Positions 25,763 through 35,017 of a DNA stretch of 53,244 nt are shown one piece after another. The translations under genes and the position numbers were made by a program. The DNA is from Planctomycetota bacterium (lineage in GTDB: Bacteria > Planctomycetota > UBA1135 > UBA2386). The DNA lies in contig BJHM01000027.1 of NCBI GenBank assembly GCA_014192625.1, forward strand, positions 1-53,244, written 5' to 3'. The notes beneath the pieces were generated by a model. That model worked only from the letters and a program-made list of their open reading frames with translations, was not told where the DNA came from and ran no database searches. How positions within the stretch are numbered: position 1 is the stretch's first letter; the number at the start of each line of letters is the position of its first letter.

Positions 25763-28700
25763 ATGTCCGACACTCGCACAGTTGGTTTCCTAGTCACGAT
25801 TGTATTGCTGGCCGCCGGTGGCTACTGGCTGCTGAGTGGTGGTTCTGCCGCCACCCCTTCCCTAGGCGGTTCGTCGATTTCGGCGGAACCCAATGAGCAA
25901 CACCCGAACGCGGGGTCGGCCCAGGGTCTCGAAGAGGCGGCCGAGCGTGCGAATGTCCCCGTGGTCGCCACAGTCGGCGCGACGAACGGCGTAGCGATCA
26001 TCGGCAAGGTCGTCGACGAGAGCGGTCGCCCAGTGGCAAAGGCCAAGGTCGGCACCGGCCTGATCAACGTCTTCGACCCACGTTCTTTTCAAGGCAGCGA
26101 CTTCAACCTGGAAGATCCGAGCAAGTTTGTGGACCGCATGCGGGAACGCGTGCAGCAGCGTGTCGAGGTCGAGACTGGCATGGACGGGATGTTCCGATTG
26201 GTTGTCACGGGCACTGGCAACCAGATTCAAGTCGAGGCGCGCGCGCGCGCGTTCTTGCCTGCGCAGAAGAGTGCGCCGCGGCCAACCAGCGCGGACGTCG
26301 ATGTCGGCACCATGACGCTAAAGCGCGGGGCCGTGATTGCGGGCCGCGTCATCAATGCGCAGAACCAGCCGGTCGTCAATGCGTCGGTGATGCGTCGCGC
26401 CAAGGACCAAGCAGCAACGCAAGGTCAAGGCGGCGGGTTCCGCATGATGATGGGTGGCGGCCAGGGTGGCGGCCAGGACTTCATGGGCGGCGAGGCGATG
26501 GACCTGATGCGCGGCATGCTCGGCGACGTCGTCACCGATGCCGATGGTCAGTTCGAGATGGCCAATGAGGCCCCCGGCGAATTTTCGCTGCGCGTGCGCC
26601 ATGCAGAATATCCGTCTGCCACGCGCGAAGGACTATCGGTTTCAGTCGGTCAGACTCTGGCCAATCTACTGATTGTGTTCGATATGGGGATTAGCATCCG
26701 CGGTCGCGTAACCGCGATCCCTGACGGCGCAAAAAATGTGCGCGTGCTGGCGGCACTGGCGCGCGCCAACGCCGGTGCTGCTGCTCAGGGCACCGATCCG
26801 TTGGCTTCAATGGGCACGCAGTTCATGGACATGATGGGTGACTTCGCGCTCGCGGCAGAGCGTTCTGCCGAGGTTGCCGCGGACGGCTCGTTCGAGCTGC
26901 AAGGCTTGTCGGTCGGGCAGCGGTTTCGCGTCTGGGTGACTCAGGGCAACCGTGGCTCGATGGCGGCCGCAGTTTGCAGTCAGCGCAAAGAAGTGCTGTC
27001 GGGCACCACCGATGTCGAATTGCGATTTGACCCGGGCGTGATTGTCACGGCCAAGATCGTCGATGCCAAAACTAGTAAGCCAATCGAAGCCTTGTTCGTG
27101 CGCGATCAGCTCGAAGGTGGCGGCATGGCCGACCTGATGTCCTCGATGTCCTCAATGGCCACGCGCGGTGCTCGTGGCCGCACGTATCCCGAAGGTCTCG
27201 TCACGATTTCCAGCCTGCGGCCAAAGCCAAAGCAGACGCTCAAGCTCACCATTGAGGCGATCGGCTACAAGAAGTTCGAGCAGAAGGGCATCGTGTTGCC
27301 AGAGCAGGGCGCGGTGGATCTCGGCACGCTTTCTCTTGAGCCCGCGCCGGTGATTCGCATCGAGGCCCGCACGAAGAGTGGGACGCCAGTGGCAGACGCG
27401 GCGGTGAGTCTGCGTAGCCAAACCCCGCAACGCCGCGGCGGTGGCGGTGGCGGTGGCGGTGGCGGTGGCCTTGCGTCGATGATGGAAAACTTCACCAATG
27501 GCGACGGCGGCGGCATGCCGGGGCCGATGGGCATGATGATGGGTGGCTTTGGTATCGGTCAGGGCAAGACGGACGCCGAAGGTCGTTGCACGATGAATGC
27601 GATCGTCGATGGCCCCTTCACGGTGCAAGTCACCGAGAAGAGTTTTGCGCCGTATGTCAGTGATGCGATCGCGCCGCGGGTTGATGCCGACATCGAATGG
27701 CGGGTCGTTATGCTGGTGGGTGGCAGCGTTTTGGTGCGCATGTTTGACGGCGAGGACAAGCCGGTCGCAGACGCGCGCATCGAGCACGCACCGCCGGCGG
27801 GCCAGAATGACACCAAGCCGGGCGATGCCAGTGGCGTGGCGGAGTTTGTGCACTTGATTCCCGGCGCGCATCGCTTTCGGATTGCCTCGGGCACGGGTGG
27901 CGGCGCGCAAGGCATGTTTGCAGGGCGTGGCAACCGCGGTGCGTCTGCGGTGCCCGAAGCCGAATGGTGGAGAATCGACGTGGTTGACGGCGCGCAGGCC
28001 GAGCTGACGTTGTCAAAGGCCGCTACCGCGACGCTGACAGGCCTGGTGCGCGAGAATGGAGTGCCGTTGGCCGGGGCTCGCGTACAGTTCGTCGCTGGCG
28101 ATCAGGATGATGCGGCTAGCAACGGCGCGAATCGCGACCCGGCTGCGATGGCGATGGAAATGTTCCAGCAGGGTAGTGCGCGCAGCGAACGCACGGAAGA
28201 CCAGGGCCGCTACACGCTGAAAGACTTGAAGCCCGGCCAGCATCGCGTGCGGGTCACGGTGACCGGGCGCAGCATGCCAACGACCGTGCGGGTGTTCTTG
28301 CGGCTCGGACAAAACGTGCAGGACATCGATCTCGACACTTCGAGCTTGCGTGGTGTGGTGGTGGATCCGACCGGCAAACCAGTCGCTGGCGCCAGCGTGC
28401 GCGTGACTGCGGCCAACGACACCACGCCTTCGCTCGACGGCATCATGCAGGGGCTAAACTTCGGCGGCCGCGGTGGTCGCCTGGGCCAAACTCTAGGCGC
28501 CGGGGGCGGCAACTCTGCTACTTCCGAGGCTGATGGCCGGTTCGAATTGAAGGGCGTACAGACCGGCGTGTCGCTGTTGGTCCGCGCCACGGCGAAGGGT
28601 TTTGCTGGCGGCGAATCGCAGCCGGTCGAGGCCGCGGCTGGCAGTGTCCGTGACGGCATTCAGGTCAAACTGATATCAGGCGGCACGATCCGCGTCGCAG

Positions 28701-28972
28701 CTGTCAGCGATCAGCCGTTTGCAGCTGTCAGCGCGACGATGGAGGGGGATGGAGCCAAGGGAATTAGTCCAGCATTCGCGTTACTCAGCAATGGCTCGGC
28801 AACGCTCGAAGGGCTGCGGCCAGGCACTTGGCGCGTATCGATGCGCACTGGCTTTGGCTTTGGTGGTGGTGGTGGTGGTGGTCGTGCCGGTGCTGCCGGA
28901 GGCGGTGCGGTGGCCACGGAAGGCGTGGTCGTCACGGTCGTTGCAGGCGAGACCGTCGACGTGACGCTGTGA
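25763..28972 (+). CDS. Large membrane-anchored multi-domain protein with CarboxypepD_reg-like repeats
   Basis: 1069 residues. An N-terminal hydrophobic helix (VGFLVTIVLLAAGGYWLL) acts as anchor or signal. Several CarboxypepD_reg/Ig-like modules follow, each with the pattern I-x-G-x-V-x(2-4)-G-x-P-V-A-x-A-x-V: IIGKVVDESGRPVAKAKVG (about 75), IAGRVINAQNQPVVNASV, TGLVRENGVPLAGARVQF and RGVVVDPTGKPVAGASVRV. Between strands are Gly/Met-rich loops (for example GFRMMMGGGQGGGQDFMGG) and a Gly9 run near residue 560. Such proteins are surface or periplasmic binding scaffolds with no catalytic site. It is monocistronic and its last 11 codons form the first part of a 72-nt tandem repeat. Confidence 0.88.
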   Translation: MSDTRTVGFLVTIVLLAAGGYWLLSGGSAATPSLGGSSISAEPNEQHPNAGSAQGLEEAAERANVPVVATVGATNGVAIIGKVVDESGRPVAKAKVGTGLINVFDPRSFQGSDFNLEDPSKFVDRMRERVQQRVEVETGMDGMFRLVVTGTGNQIQVEARARAFLPAQKSAPRPTSADVDVGTMTLKRGAVIAGRVINAQNQPVVNASVMRRAKDQAATQGQGGGFRMMMGGGQGGGQDFMGGEAMDLMRGMLGDVVTDADGQFEMANEAPGEFSLRVRHAEYPSATREGLSVSVGQTLANLLIVFDMGISIRGRVTAIPDGAKNVRVLAALARANAGAAAQGTDPLASMGTQFMDMMGDFALAAERSAEVAADGSFELQGLSVGQRFRVWVTQGNRGSMAAAVCSQRKEVLSGTTDVELRFDPGVIVTAKIVDAKTSKPIEALFVRDQLEGGGMADLMSSMSSMATRGARGRTYPEGLVTISSLRPKPKQTLKLTIEAIGYKKFEQKGIVLPEQGAVDLGTLSLEPAPVIRIEARTKSGTPVADAAVSLRSQTPQRRGGGGGGGGGGGLASMMENFTNGDGGGMPGPMGMMMGGFGIGQGKTDAEGRCTMNAIVDGPFTVQVTEKSFAPYVSDAIAPRVDADIEWRVVMLVGGSVLVRMFDGEDKPVADARIEHAPPAGQNDTKPGDASGVAEFVHLIPGAHRFRIASGTGGGAQGMFAGRGNRGASAVPEAEWWRIDVVDGAQAELTLSKAATATLTGLVRENGVPLAGARVQFVAGDQDDAASNGANRDPAAMAMEMFQQGSARSERTEDQGRYTLKDLKPGQHRVRVTVTGRSMPTTVRVFLRLGQNVQDIDLDTSSLRGVVVDPTGKPVAGASVRVTAANDTTPSLDGIMQGLNFGGRGGRLGQTLGAGGGNSATSEADGRFELKGVQTGVSLLVRATAKGFAGGESQPVEAAAGSVRDGIQVKLISGGTIRVAAVSDQPFAAVSATMEGDGAKGISPAFALLSNGSATLEGLRPGTWRVSMRTGFGFGGGGGGGRAGAAGGGAVATEGVVVTVVAGETVDVTL

Positions 28973-29332
28973 GCTGCCAGCCTGCATCGCGCTAACCACA
29001 AACTCGCCGCCGTTGCAGGCGAGACCGTCGACGTGACGCTGTGAGCTGCTAGCCTGCATCGCGCTAACCACAAACTCGCCGCCGTTGCAGGCGAGACCGT
29101 CGACGTGACGCTGTGAGCTGCTAGCCTGCATCGCGCTGACCACAAACTCGCCGCCGTTGCAGGCGAGACCGTCGACGTGACGCTGTGAGCTGCCAGCCTG
29201 CATCGCGCTAACCACAAACTCGCCGCCGTTGCAGGCGAGACCGTCGACGTGACGCTGTGAGCTGCCAGCCTGCATCGCGCTAACCACAAACTCGCCGCCG
29301 TTGCAGGCGAGACCGTCGACGTGACGCTGTGA
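28940..29332 (+). repeat. 72-nt tandem repeat array that includes the gene's stop codon
   Basis: Units begin gttgcaggcgagaccgtcga at 28940, 29012, 29084, 29156, 29228 and 29300. That is five full 72-nt units and a final 33-nt piece. The first unit contains the last ten codons and TGA of the upstream gene. As 72 is a multiple of three, every copy repeats the same peptide end VAGETVDVTL followed by an in-frame TGA. Copies differ by only one or two bases. Each unit holds the inverted pair TGCAGGC / GCCTGCA and could fold. Confidence 0.95.
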
Positions 29333-29353
29333 GTTAGTCGCGGTTTATTATTC

Positions 29354-29378
29354 GGCCCTTGCTTGCCGATAAGGGGCC
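29354..29378 (+). other. Hairpin covering the ribosome-binding site of the methyltransferase-like gene
   Basis: GGCCCTT pairs with AAGGGGCC (one bulged G) around a 10-nt loop. The AAGGGG in the 3' arm is also the only ribosome-binding-site-like sequence before the GTG at 29379. The hairpin may terminate upstream transcription or limit translation. Confidence 0.35.
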
Positions 29379-30233
29379 GTGGCATCGACGTTGCGTAAAT
29401 CGCTGGCACTGCTGAAGGCACCGGCAAACTCGATCGGTTTCCAGGTGCGTTCGCGCGCCTTGGGCCGCAAGTGTCGCATCGCGTTGGTCAACGAGTCGAA
29501 AACCGTGCTGTTCTTCGCGCACAAAGGCGCGGTGCGTTCGCGCGCGCAACGTCGCGAGGCCGAGTTGCGCAAGCGCTACGACCTAGCCCGCCTGCACGCA
29601 CAATCCTCATTGCTGCACTACGCAGAAAACCTTGCGCTGTTAGATCGCCTGGAAGCACTGTTTGTCGAGGTCGCTCCGCTGCCTGGTAGCACTGTGCGCG
29701 CGATGGATATTGGCAGTGGCGCGTTTCAGTATGCGACGGCGCTCGAACGCTTCCTTGGGCGGCATGGCAAGTCGGCGCCGCGGACGGTCGAGCTGCTCGG
29801 TATCGAGATCGATGGCAATGGCGAATATATCGACGGCCATACTCGCGCGCAGCATGCCACGGCACACGCCAACCTCGCCGGTCGCGGCGCACACTACGTG
29901 GTCGCCGATGCTTTGTTTGTCGAGATGCCACCGCAGGATGTCGTGACGATGTTCTACCCGTTCTTGACGCGCTACCCGTTGCTGCAATGGGGCCTGCCGC
30001 TTGGCAAGTTTCAACCGCGGCGGCTTTTGCGTCGTGCCGTCGAAGCGCTGCGGCCAGGCGGTTTGCTCGTGGTCGCCAATCAGACCGGCACCGAGTTTGA
30101 GCGCCTGCGTTCGCTGCTGGCCGAACTGCCGGTGCAGTTCGTGCGGCAGTGCTCGTTTGCCAGCAAGCTCTTGCCGTATGCCGAGAAGACGGTGGATCGC
30201 ATTGGTTCGGTCTGGATGCGCGCAAGCAAGTAG
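29379..30233 (+). CDS. Class I SAM-dependent methyltransferase-like protein
   Basis: 284 residues from a GTG with AAGGGG just upstream; a TTG at 29391 is an alternative. The N-terminal 95 residues are basic and helical. The Rossmann-like core has motif I MDIGSGAFQY (about 109-118), an acidic strand end LLGIEID (motif II), and ALRPGGLLVVANQTG (about 222), typical of methyltransferases. The substrate is unknown. It lies 42 nt before a B12/radical SAM gene on the same strand and may be co-transcribed with it. Confidence 0.72.
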   Translation: MASTLRKSLALLKAPANSIGFQVRSRALGRKCRIALVNESKTVLFFAHKGAVRSRAQRREAELRKRYDLARLHAQSSLLHYAENLALLDRLEALFVEVAPLPGSTVRAMDIGSGAFQYATALERFLGRHGKSAPRTVELLGIEIDGNGEYIDGHTRAQHATAHANLAGRGAHYVVADALFVEMPPQDVVTMFYPFLTRYPLLQWGLPLGKFQPRRLLRRAVEALRPGGLLVVANQTGTEFERLRSLLAELPVQFVRQCSFASKLLPYAEKTVDRIGSVWMRASK

Positions 30234-30275
30234 CAGCGCAGCGAGCGTGCGTGGCATGATGCGCCGCCGCACACA

Positions 30276-31802
30276 ATGGCCGAAATCGTCCTCAGCACAC
30301 TGAACGCGAAGTGGATCCACGCGAGTTTTGGACTCCGGTATCTGCGCGCCAATCTTGGCGACCTGCGCGAGCGCAGTGAGATCCTTGAGTTTGATCTGCA
30401 GCGCCGCACTGCCGACATCGTCGAAGTGATCCTCAAAGCCGCGCCGCGGATCGTTGGCATCGGGGTCTACGTTTGGAACGCGCAACAGTCTGCCGATCTC
30501 GTCACTGTGCTAAAGCGCCTGCGGCCCGACCTCATCGTCGTGCTCGGCGGCCCCGAGGTGAGCTACGAGACCGAACTGCAGCCGATGTGCGCGCTGGCCG
30601 ACTACGTCGTGCGCGGCGAAGCCGACCGTGCGTTTGCGGATCTGTGTCGCACGCTGCTTCGTGGCGAACGACCGGCTATGCGCGTGATCGACGCTGCGCT
30701 GCCGCACTTTGAACAGCTCGCGTGGCCATACGAGGAATACACGGATGCGGATATCCAATCTCGCGTCATCTACGTCGAGAGTTCGCGTGGCTGTCCGTTC
30801 ACTTGCGAGTTCTGCCTGTCGTCGTTGGACATCCCCGTACGTCAGGCGCCGCTCGAGCCGTTCCTCGCGCAAATGCAGCGGCTCTACGATCGCGGCGTGC
30901 AGCACTTCAAGTTTGTCGACCGCACATTCAACCTGAACCTGAACGTCGCGCGCACCATCTTGCGATTTTTCCGCGAACGGATGCGACCGGGTTTGTTCTG
31001 CCACTTTGAAATGATTCCCGATCGCCTGCCCGTGGCGCTGCGCGAGGAGATCGCGGCGTTTCCCGAGGGCTCGCTGCAGTTCGAGGTTGGGGTGCAGACG
31101 CTCGATGACACTGTGTCGGAGCACATCTCGCGTCGGCAGGACGTGGAAAAGCTCGCGGACAACCTGCGTTTTCTGCGTGAACAAACGGGCGTGCACATCC
31201 ATGCGGACTTGATTGTCGGGCTGCCCTCTGAGGGCCTTGCGATGTTTGGTCGCGGCTTCGATCGTCTTTTTGCGATGCGGCCACACGAGATCCAGGTCGG
31301 CATCCTAAAGCGCCTGCGAGGTACGCCGATCATTCGTCACGACGCGCAGTTTGCGGTCGTGTGGAGTGACGTGCCGCCGTACGAAGTGTTGCAGACCAGC
31401 GCGATCGAGTTTGCCGACCTGCAGCGACTCAAGCGCTTTGCGCGGTTCTTTGACGTGATCGCCAACTCCGGGAACTGGCCGCAGACTATCGCCTTGTTGC
31501 TCACTGCCGAGTCGCCGTTTGTCGCGTTCTTGGCACTCAGCGATTGGCTTTATGAGGCCGCTGGCACCACGCACGGGATTGCCATGCATCGCCTCGCGCG
31601 CTTTTTATTCGACTTCATCGTCCTGCATCGCGGCATCAGTAGCGACCTCGCTGGACAGGCCCTCGCGGCTGATTACCTGCGCGGCAACCGGCACGATTGG
31701 CCCGAGTTTTTGCGGCCCTATGTGCAAGACCCATCGAGACGATCCTCGGCAAGTGTCAATAACGGCGCTGCGCGTCAAGCGCGGCATCGCGGCGAAGGCT
31801 GA
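30276..31802 (+). CDS. B12-binding radical SAM protein (DUF4080 type)
   Basis: 508 residues. The N-terminal cobalamin-binding-like domain (IVLSTLNAKWIHASFGLRYL, IVGIGVYVWNAQQS, IVVLGGPEVSYE) lacks an obvious DxHxxG. The radical SAM domain begins VIYVESSRGCPFTCEFCLSS with C173, C177 and C180 for the 4Fe-4S cluster, followed by FKFVDRTFNLN and LQFEVGVQTLDD. A C-terminal DUF4080-like helical domain follows. The start AEIVLSTLNAKWIHAS is typical of this group. The reaction is not established. Confidence 0.92.
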   Translation: MAEIVLSTLNAKWIHASFGLRYLRANLGDLRERSEILEFDLQRRTADIVEVILKAAPRIVGIGVYVWNAQQSADLVTVLKRLRPDLIVVLGGPEVSYETELQPMCALADYVVRGEADRAFADLCRTLLRGERPAMRVIDAALPHFEQLAWPYEEYTDADIQSRVIYVESSRGCPFTCEFCLSSLDIPVRQAPLEPFLAQMQRLYDRGVQHFKFVDRTFNLNLNVARTILRFFRERMRPGLFCHFEMIPDRLPVALREEIAAFPEGSLQFEVGVQTLDDTVSEHISRRQDVEKLADNLRFLREQTGVHIHADLIVGLPSEGLAMFGRGFDRLFAMRPHEIQVGILKRLRGTPIIRHDAQFAVVWSDVPPYEVLQTSAIEFADLQRLKRFARFFDVIANSGNWPQTIALLLTAESPFVAFLALSDWLYEAAGTTHGIAMHRLARFLFDFIVLHRGISSDLAGQALAADYLRGNRHDWPEFLRPYVQDPSRRSSASVNNGAARQARHRGEG

Positions 31803-31813
31803 GGCCCCGTTGC

Positions 31814-33433
31814 TCACGCGCCGTCGATTGCCATGAAGAGCGATTGATAGCCAAACACGATCGACCAGAGTTCGCGCAGCGTCGCGTCACTTGGTGTCAG
31901 GCTGGCTGGCAGATCAGCATGGCGCAGCCATTCGCGCAGCTGTTGCAGGCACGCGGCATCGTTGCGCAGGCGCACATCGGCAAAGCTGTGGGCGACTGGC
32001 AGCGGGGCTCTTCCGAGGTGGTCGAGCACGTTCACGCGAAACATTTGAAAGGTCTTGTAGGGCGTGAGGCCGAAGTGAATCGGTCGTTGCTCCAGCGGTT
32101 CGGCCCAAGGTGCAAAGCGCGCGCACTGCAGCTCGAGGTCGGCAAGGCCGAGTTCGGGATGGCGCTGTGCCAGTTCAAATGCGGCAAATAGATGCGCGTA
32201 GAGCGGATTGGGTGCCAGGCGGCCGATCTGCAGCGGCGCTGTGGCAAAACTGTTGTCGGGAAGATCCTCTTGCACTGAAAGTGTTTCCACGGGCAGCGGT
32301 CCGCCAAGCAAGAGACCGTCGGCGCAGAGGCGTGCTCGTGCGCTATCGGGCAACCGCTCGATGCCGGTGGCGAGTGCTCGGGCATGTTTTGCGCTCAGCA
32401 CGATCTCACCTTGGCCGGTGCGCGTTGGCACGCGACCACCGAGCAACCGCAGGCGTTGGAGGCGCAGGCAATGGCGCAGCGGGCCGCCAGTGCTAAATGT
32501 TGGATGCGTGCGCAGGGGGCCACGCTCGCGCGGCGGTGCATCGGCGCGGCGCAGGCAGACGATAAAGTTGGTGCGCAACTCCTGCCAAATGTCGAGGTAG
32601 TGCAGCACGAAGCTCTGGCTTGTGTCGGTGAGTCGCAGTCGCTCGGCCATCACTGATGGCTGTGCCCATGGCCGATGAAACCACATCGCTGGAGTGAGGT
32701 TCGCGCCACAGATCAGCGCGCCGAGTTGCAAGCCGGTGAAAAAGCGATCGCCCGCGTGCAAAAAGCCATCGACCACGCCCGCGTCATTCTTGCTGTCTTC
32801 GTAGGTCGTGAACGCAAACCGCAACGGGTGCGCCTTGTGCAAGCCTCGCACCAGTGCACGAAAGCGCGCCGGGTGATCGCGTTCTCCTGCGTGCAGGCCG
32901 CACAATCGAGCGAGTCGCTGCAGTTGAAAGATGCGCGATCGGGAAAACTGCGGGTAGACCATCACGCGCAAGATGCCGCGCGGAGTCAGTCGTTCGCCGA
33001 GCGCTTTTAGCGTCGCTGCCGGATTCGGCAGGTTCATCAAAACGCCGTAGCACTCGATCATGTCAAACTCGCCCGCAGGCCAAGTCGTCGGGTCATTCAG
33101 GTCACAGGCAGCAAACTGCACATGCCGTAAGCCGTGCACGCGGCAACGCCGCTTCGCCAGCCGCAAGCTGTGCTCACTGAGGTCGGTGGCGAGGATGTCG
33201 GCCTTCGGATTGGCGATGCCAAATACGTACGGCTGAAACGTGCCGCAGCCGGCGATCCAGATCCGGGGTTGCTTTGGCGCTGCCCCGCTACCGCAGCGAT
33301 CAAACAGATAATCACAGTGCAATTGCCACGGCTGCGTGCTCGGCACCAGCGCGAGCAACGGCACGTGCGGATACGGCCAGCGCTCGTATTGGCGCTGCAC
33401 CGCGGCCAGATTGTCCGTGGATGCGTTCGTCAC
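31814..33433 (-). CDS. Class I SAM-dependent methyltransferase
   Basis: 539 residues from a GTG at 33433. The methyltransferase core is at about 35-190: YERWPYPHVPL, motif I RIWIAGCGTFQPY, motif II ILATDLSEHSL, then FDMIECYGVLMNLPNPAATLKAL and LTPRGILRVMVYP. The long C-terminal part (about 200-539) has no recognised domain. The YERWPYP opening recurs in predicted methyltransferases that modify larger substrates. It converges with the radical SAM gene, leaving 11 nt between stops. Confidence 0.85.
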   Translation of the reverse strand: MTNASTDNLAAVQRQYERWPYPHVPLLALVPSTQPWQLHCDYLFDRCGSGAAPKQPRIWIAGCGTFQPYVFGIANPKADILATDLSEHSLRLAKRRCRVHGLRHVQFAACDLNDPTTWPAGEFDMIECYGVLMNLPNPAATLKALGERLTPRGILRVMVYPQFSRSRIFQLQRLARLCGLHAGERDHPARFRALVRGLHKAHPLRFAFTTYEDSKNDAGVVDGFLHAGDRFFTGLQLGALICGANLTPAMWFHRPWAQPSVMAERLRLTDTSQSFVLHYLDIWQELRTNFIVCLRRADAPPRERGPLRTHPTFSTGGPLRHCLRLQRLRLLGGRVPTRTGQGEIVLSAKHARALATGIERLPDSARARLCADGLLLGGPLPVETLSVQEDLPDNSFATAPLQIGRLAPNPLYAHLFAAFELAQRHPELGLADLELQCARFAPWAEPLEQRPIHFGLTPYKTFQMFRVNVLDHLGRAPLPVAHSFADVRLRNDAACLQQLREWLRHADLPASLTPSDATLRELWSIVFGYQSLFMAIDGA

Positions 33434-33525
33434 GCCCTTGTTATCGGCATGTTCGCACCCAGAACTTGCCTCCGCGCAGGGTTGGTCGTGGGAACTGCCC
33501 TGCCCCTTGGTGATGATCGCCCGTA

Positions 33526-34443
33526 ATGCGCTCCTATCGCTACCTGCGGATTGATGTGTTCACAGACAAGCCGTTTGGCGGCAACCCACTCGCGGTGTTC
33601 CCAACCGCACAGGGTCTCAGCACTGAGGAGATGCAGATGCTCGCGAAGGAAATGAACCTGAGCGAGACCACGTTTGTGCTGCCGTCGACGAAGCCCAATG
33701 CCGTGGCGCGGGTGCGCATTTTCACGATTGATCGAGAACTGCCGCTCGCCGGTCATCCGGTGGTCGGCACCGCGTTTGCTTTGGCGAGCACGGGTGGCAT
33801 CAAGGTGCAACACGGCAAAAACCACCTCCAATTGGAACTCGGGGTCGGCGTCTTGCCCGTCGTTATTGATGTGGTTTCTGGCAAGGTCGTCACCGCGATG
33901 ATGACGCAGCGCCCGCCGCAGTTTGGCATGCAGGTGACCGATGCGCGAAAGCTCGCCAATGCCCTGTCGCTGTCGCCGGATCAGCTCGATCTCGGCGGTC
34001 TCACGGCGCGCGTCGTCGATACGGGGATCCCGTGGCTGTTGATCCCGATCAAGGATCGGCGTGCGCTAAAAGCCATTCGCGCCGATGGCAAGTTGTGCGA
34101 CGCGCTGGCGAAAGAAGTCGGCACAGATTTATTCCATGCGTTCACGCAGGACACTGGTGACCCCGATTGCGCGGTGCGTGCGCGCCATGTCTGGTGGGGC
34201 AACGTCACGTCGGGCGAGGATCCGGTCACCGGGTCGGCGATTGGTTGCATAGCCAGTTACCTCGTTGGCGAGGGCGTGATCTTGGCATCACCGGATGCGC
34301 AGTTTTCGATTGAGCAAGGGGATGACGTTGGCCGGCCGGGCAAAGTGCTCGCGCACATCGGCATGTCGGGCGACATTGTAACGAGCGTCCAGATTGGCGG
34401 CGCTGCGGTGCATGTCGGGACTGGTGAGATCTGGCTCGAGTGA
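33526..34443 (+). CDS. PhzF-family isomerase
   Basis: 305 residues, the usual family length. Motifs: YLRIDVFTDKPFGGNPLAVF (7-25), EMNLSETTFVLPS with the presumed catalytic Glu47, ELPLAGHPVVGTAF, and GEDPVTGSAIGCIASYL near the C-terminus. PhzF proteins are diaminopimelate-epimerase-like isomerases; outside phenazine clusters their substrates are mostly unknown, and no phenazine genes are near. It is divergent from the methyltransferase gene, with 92 nt between. Confidence 0.95.
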   Translation: MRSYRYLRIDVFTDKPFGGNPLAVFPTAQGLSTEEMQMLAKEMNLSETTFVLPSTKPNAVARVRIFTIDRELPLAGHPVVGTAFALASTGGIKVQHGKNHLQLELGVGVLPVVIDVVSGKVVTAMMTQRPPQFGMQVTDARKLANALSLSPDQLDLGGLTARVVDTGIPWLLIPIKDRRALKAIRADGKLCDALAKEVGTDLFHAFTQDTGDPDCAVRARHVWWGNVTSGEDPVTGSAIGCIASYLVGEGVILASPDAQFSIEQGDDVGRPGKVLAHIGMSGDIVTSVQIGGAAVHVGTGEIWLE

Positions 34444-35013
34444 CCGGTAGCGGGTGGGTTGCGCGATGAGTGCGGCAAGCGCGCCGCTCCAGAGTGCGCC
34501 GCGACCAGATTTTTGCGCCACTCGGCGCGCCACTCGGATGGCCACTCGGCGCGCACCTTTTTGGTCGCCGAAGTCTTGCGAGTGTCGTGCGAAAACCGCG
34601 TGCTGCAAACCTGCCGACGACGCGCCCGCAGTAAAGGAACCGCAGTAAAGGAACCGCAGTTTGGCAGTCACGATGCATAGCCGCGCGCCCAGCCTGTCCC
34701 CTGGCGCTTTGGTGGATGGGCCCGGCAATGCGATTGCGCCGCCTGGCCAGTTGCCGCTCGATCGCAGTGCCCCGGGGCTGCCTCTTGGCCCGCTGTTTTC
34801 CAGTCCCGGCGCGACGCTGTTTAGCGCTGCTGACCAATCGGGTGGGTTGCGTCACCGCTCTGTCTCCCCGCGCGGCAAACACGGCTCTGAGTCACGCGGT
34901 ATCAGCAAAGGGTTTATCGCCGCGCCCTTGTTTACTCCGAAGGCAGGGTGGTTTGTCAGGCGCTCACACTGGTGGTCGGCAACTGTGACAGAGCCTTCGG
35001 TGCGGGCTCTGCG
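34444..35013. other. Intergenic, with short direct repeats
   Basis: This 570-base gap separates PhzF (plus) from the convergent uridylyltransferase gene (minus). A 14-nt unit (cgcagtaaaggaac) is repeated 2.4 times at 34627-34659, and the core cactcggcgcgc recurs around 34516-34555. Open frames exist on both strands but resemble no family. No RNA gene was recognised. Confidence 0.55.
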
Positions 35014-35017
35014 TCAC
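34985..35017. terminator. Strong hairpin at the end of the uridylyltransferase gene
   Basis: GTGAC-AGAGCC pairs with GGCTCT-GC-GTCAC: 11 bp with a 2-nt bulge and a loop of about 9 nt. It overlaps the TGA at 35014. There is no T-tract on either side, so factor-independent termination is uncertain, but the position suits a transcript end. Confidence 0.45.

Noticed and set aside
28973-29332. Readthrough of the repeated TGA codons after the CarboxypepD_reg-like gene
   Set aside because: Every 72-nt unit has the same TGA in frame, there is no nearby Cys, no well-placed SECIS-like hairpin and no new domain. It is a repeat array, not a coding extension.
28940-29332. CRISPR-like array
   Set aside because: The units are contiguous 72-nt copies without unique spacers, and no cas gene is present.
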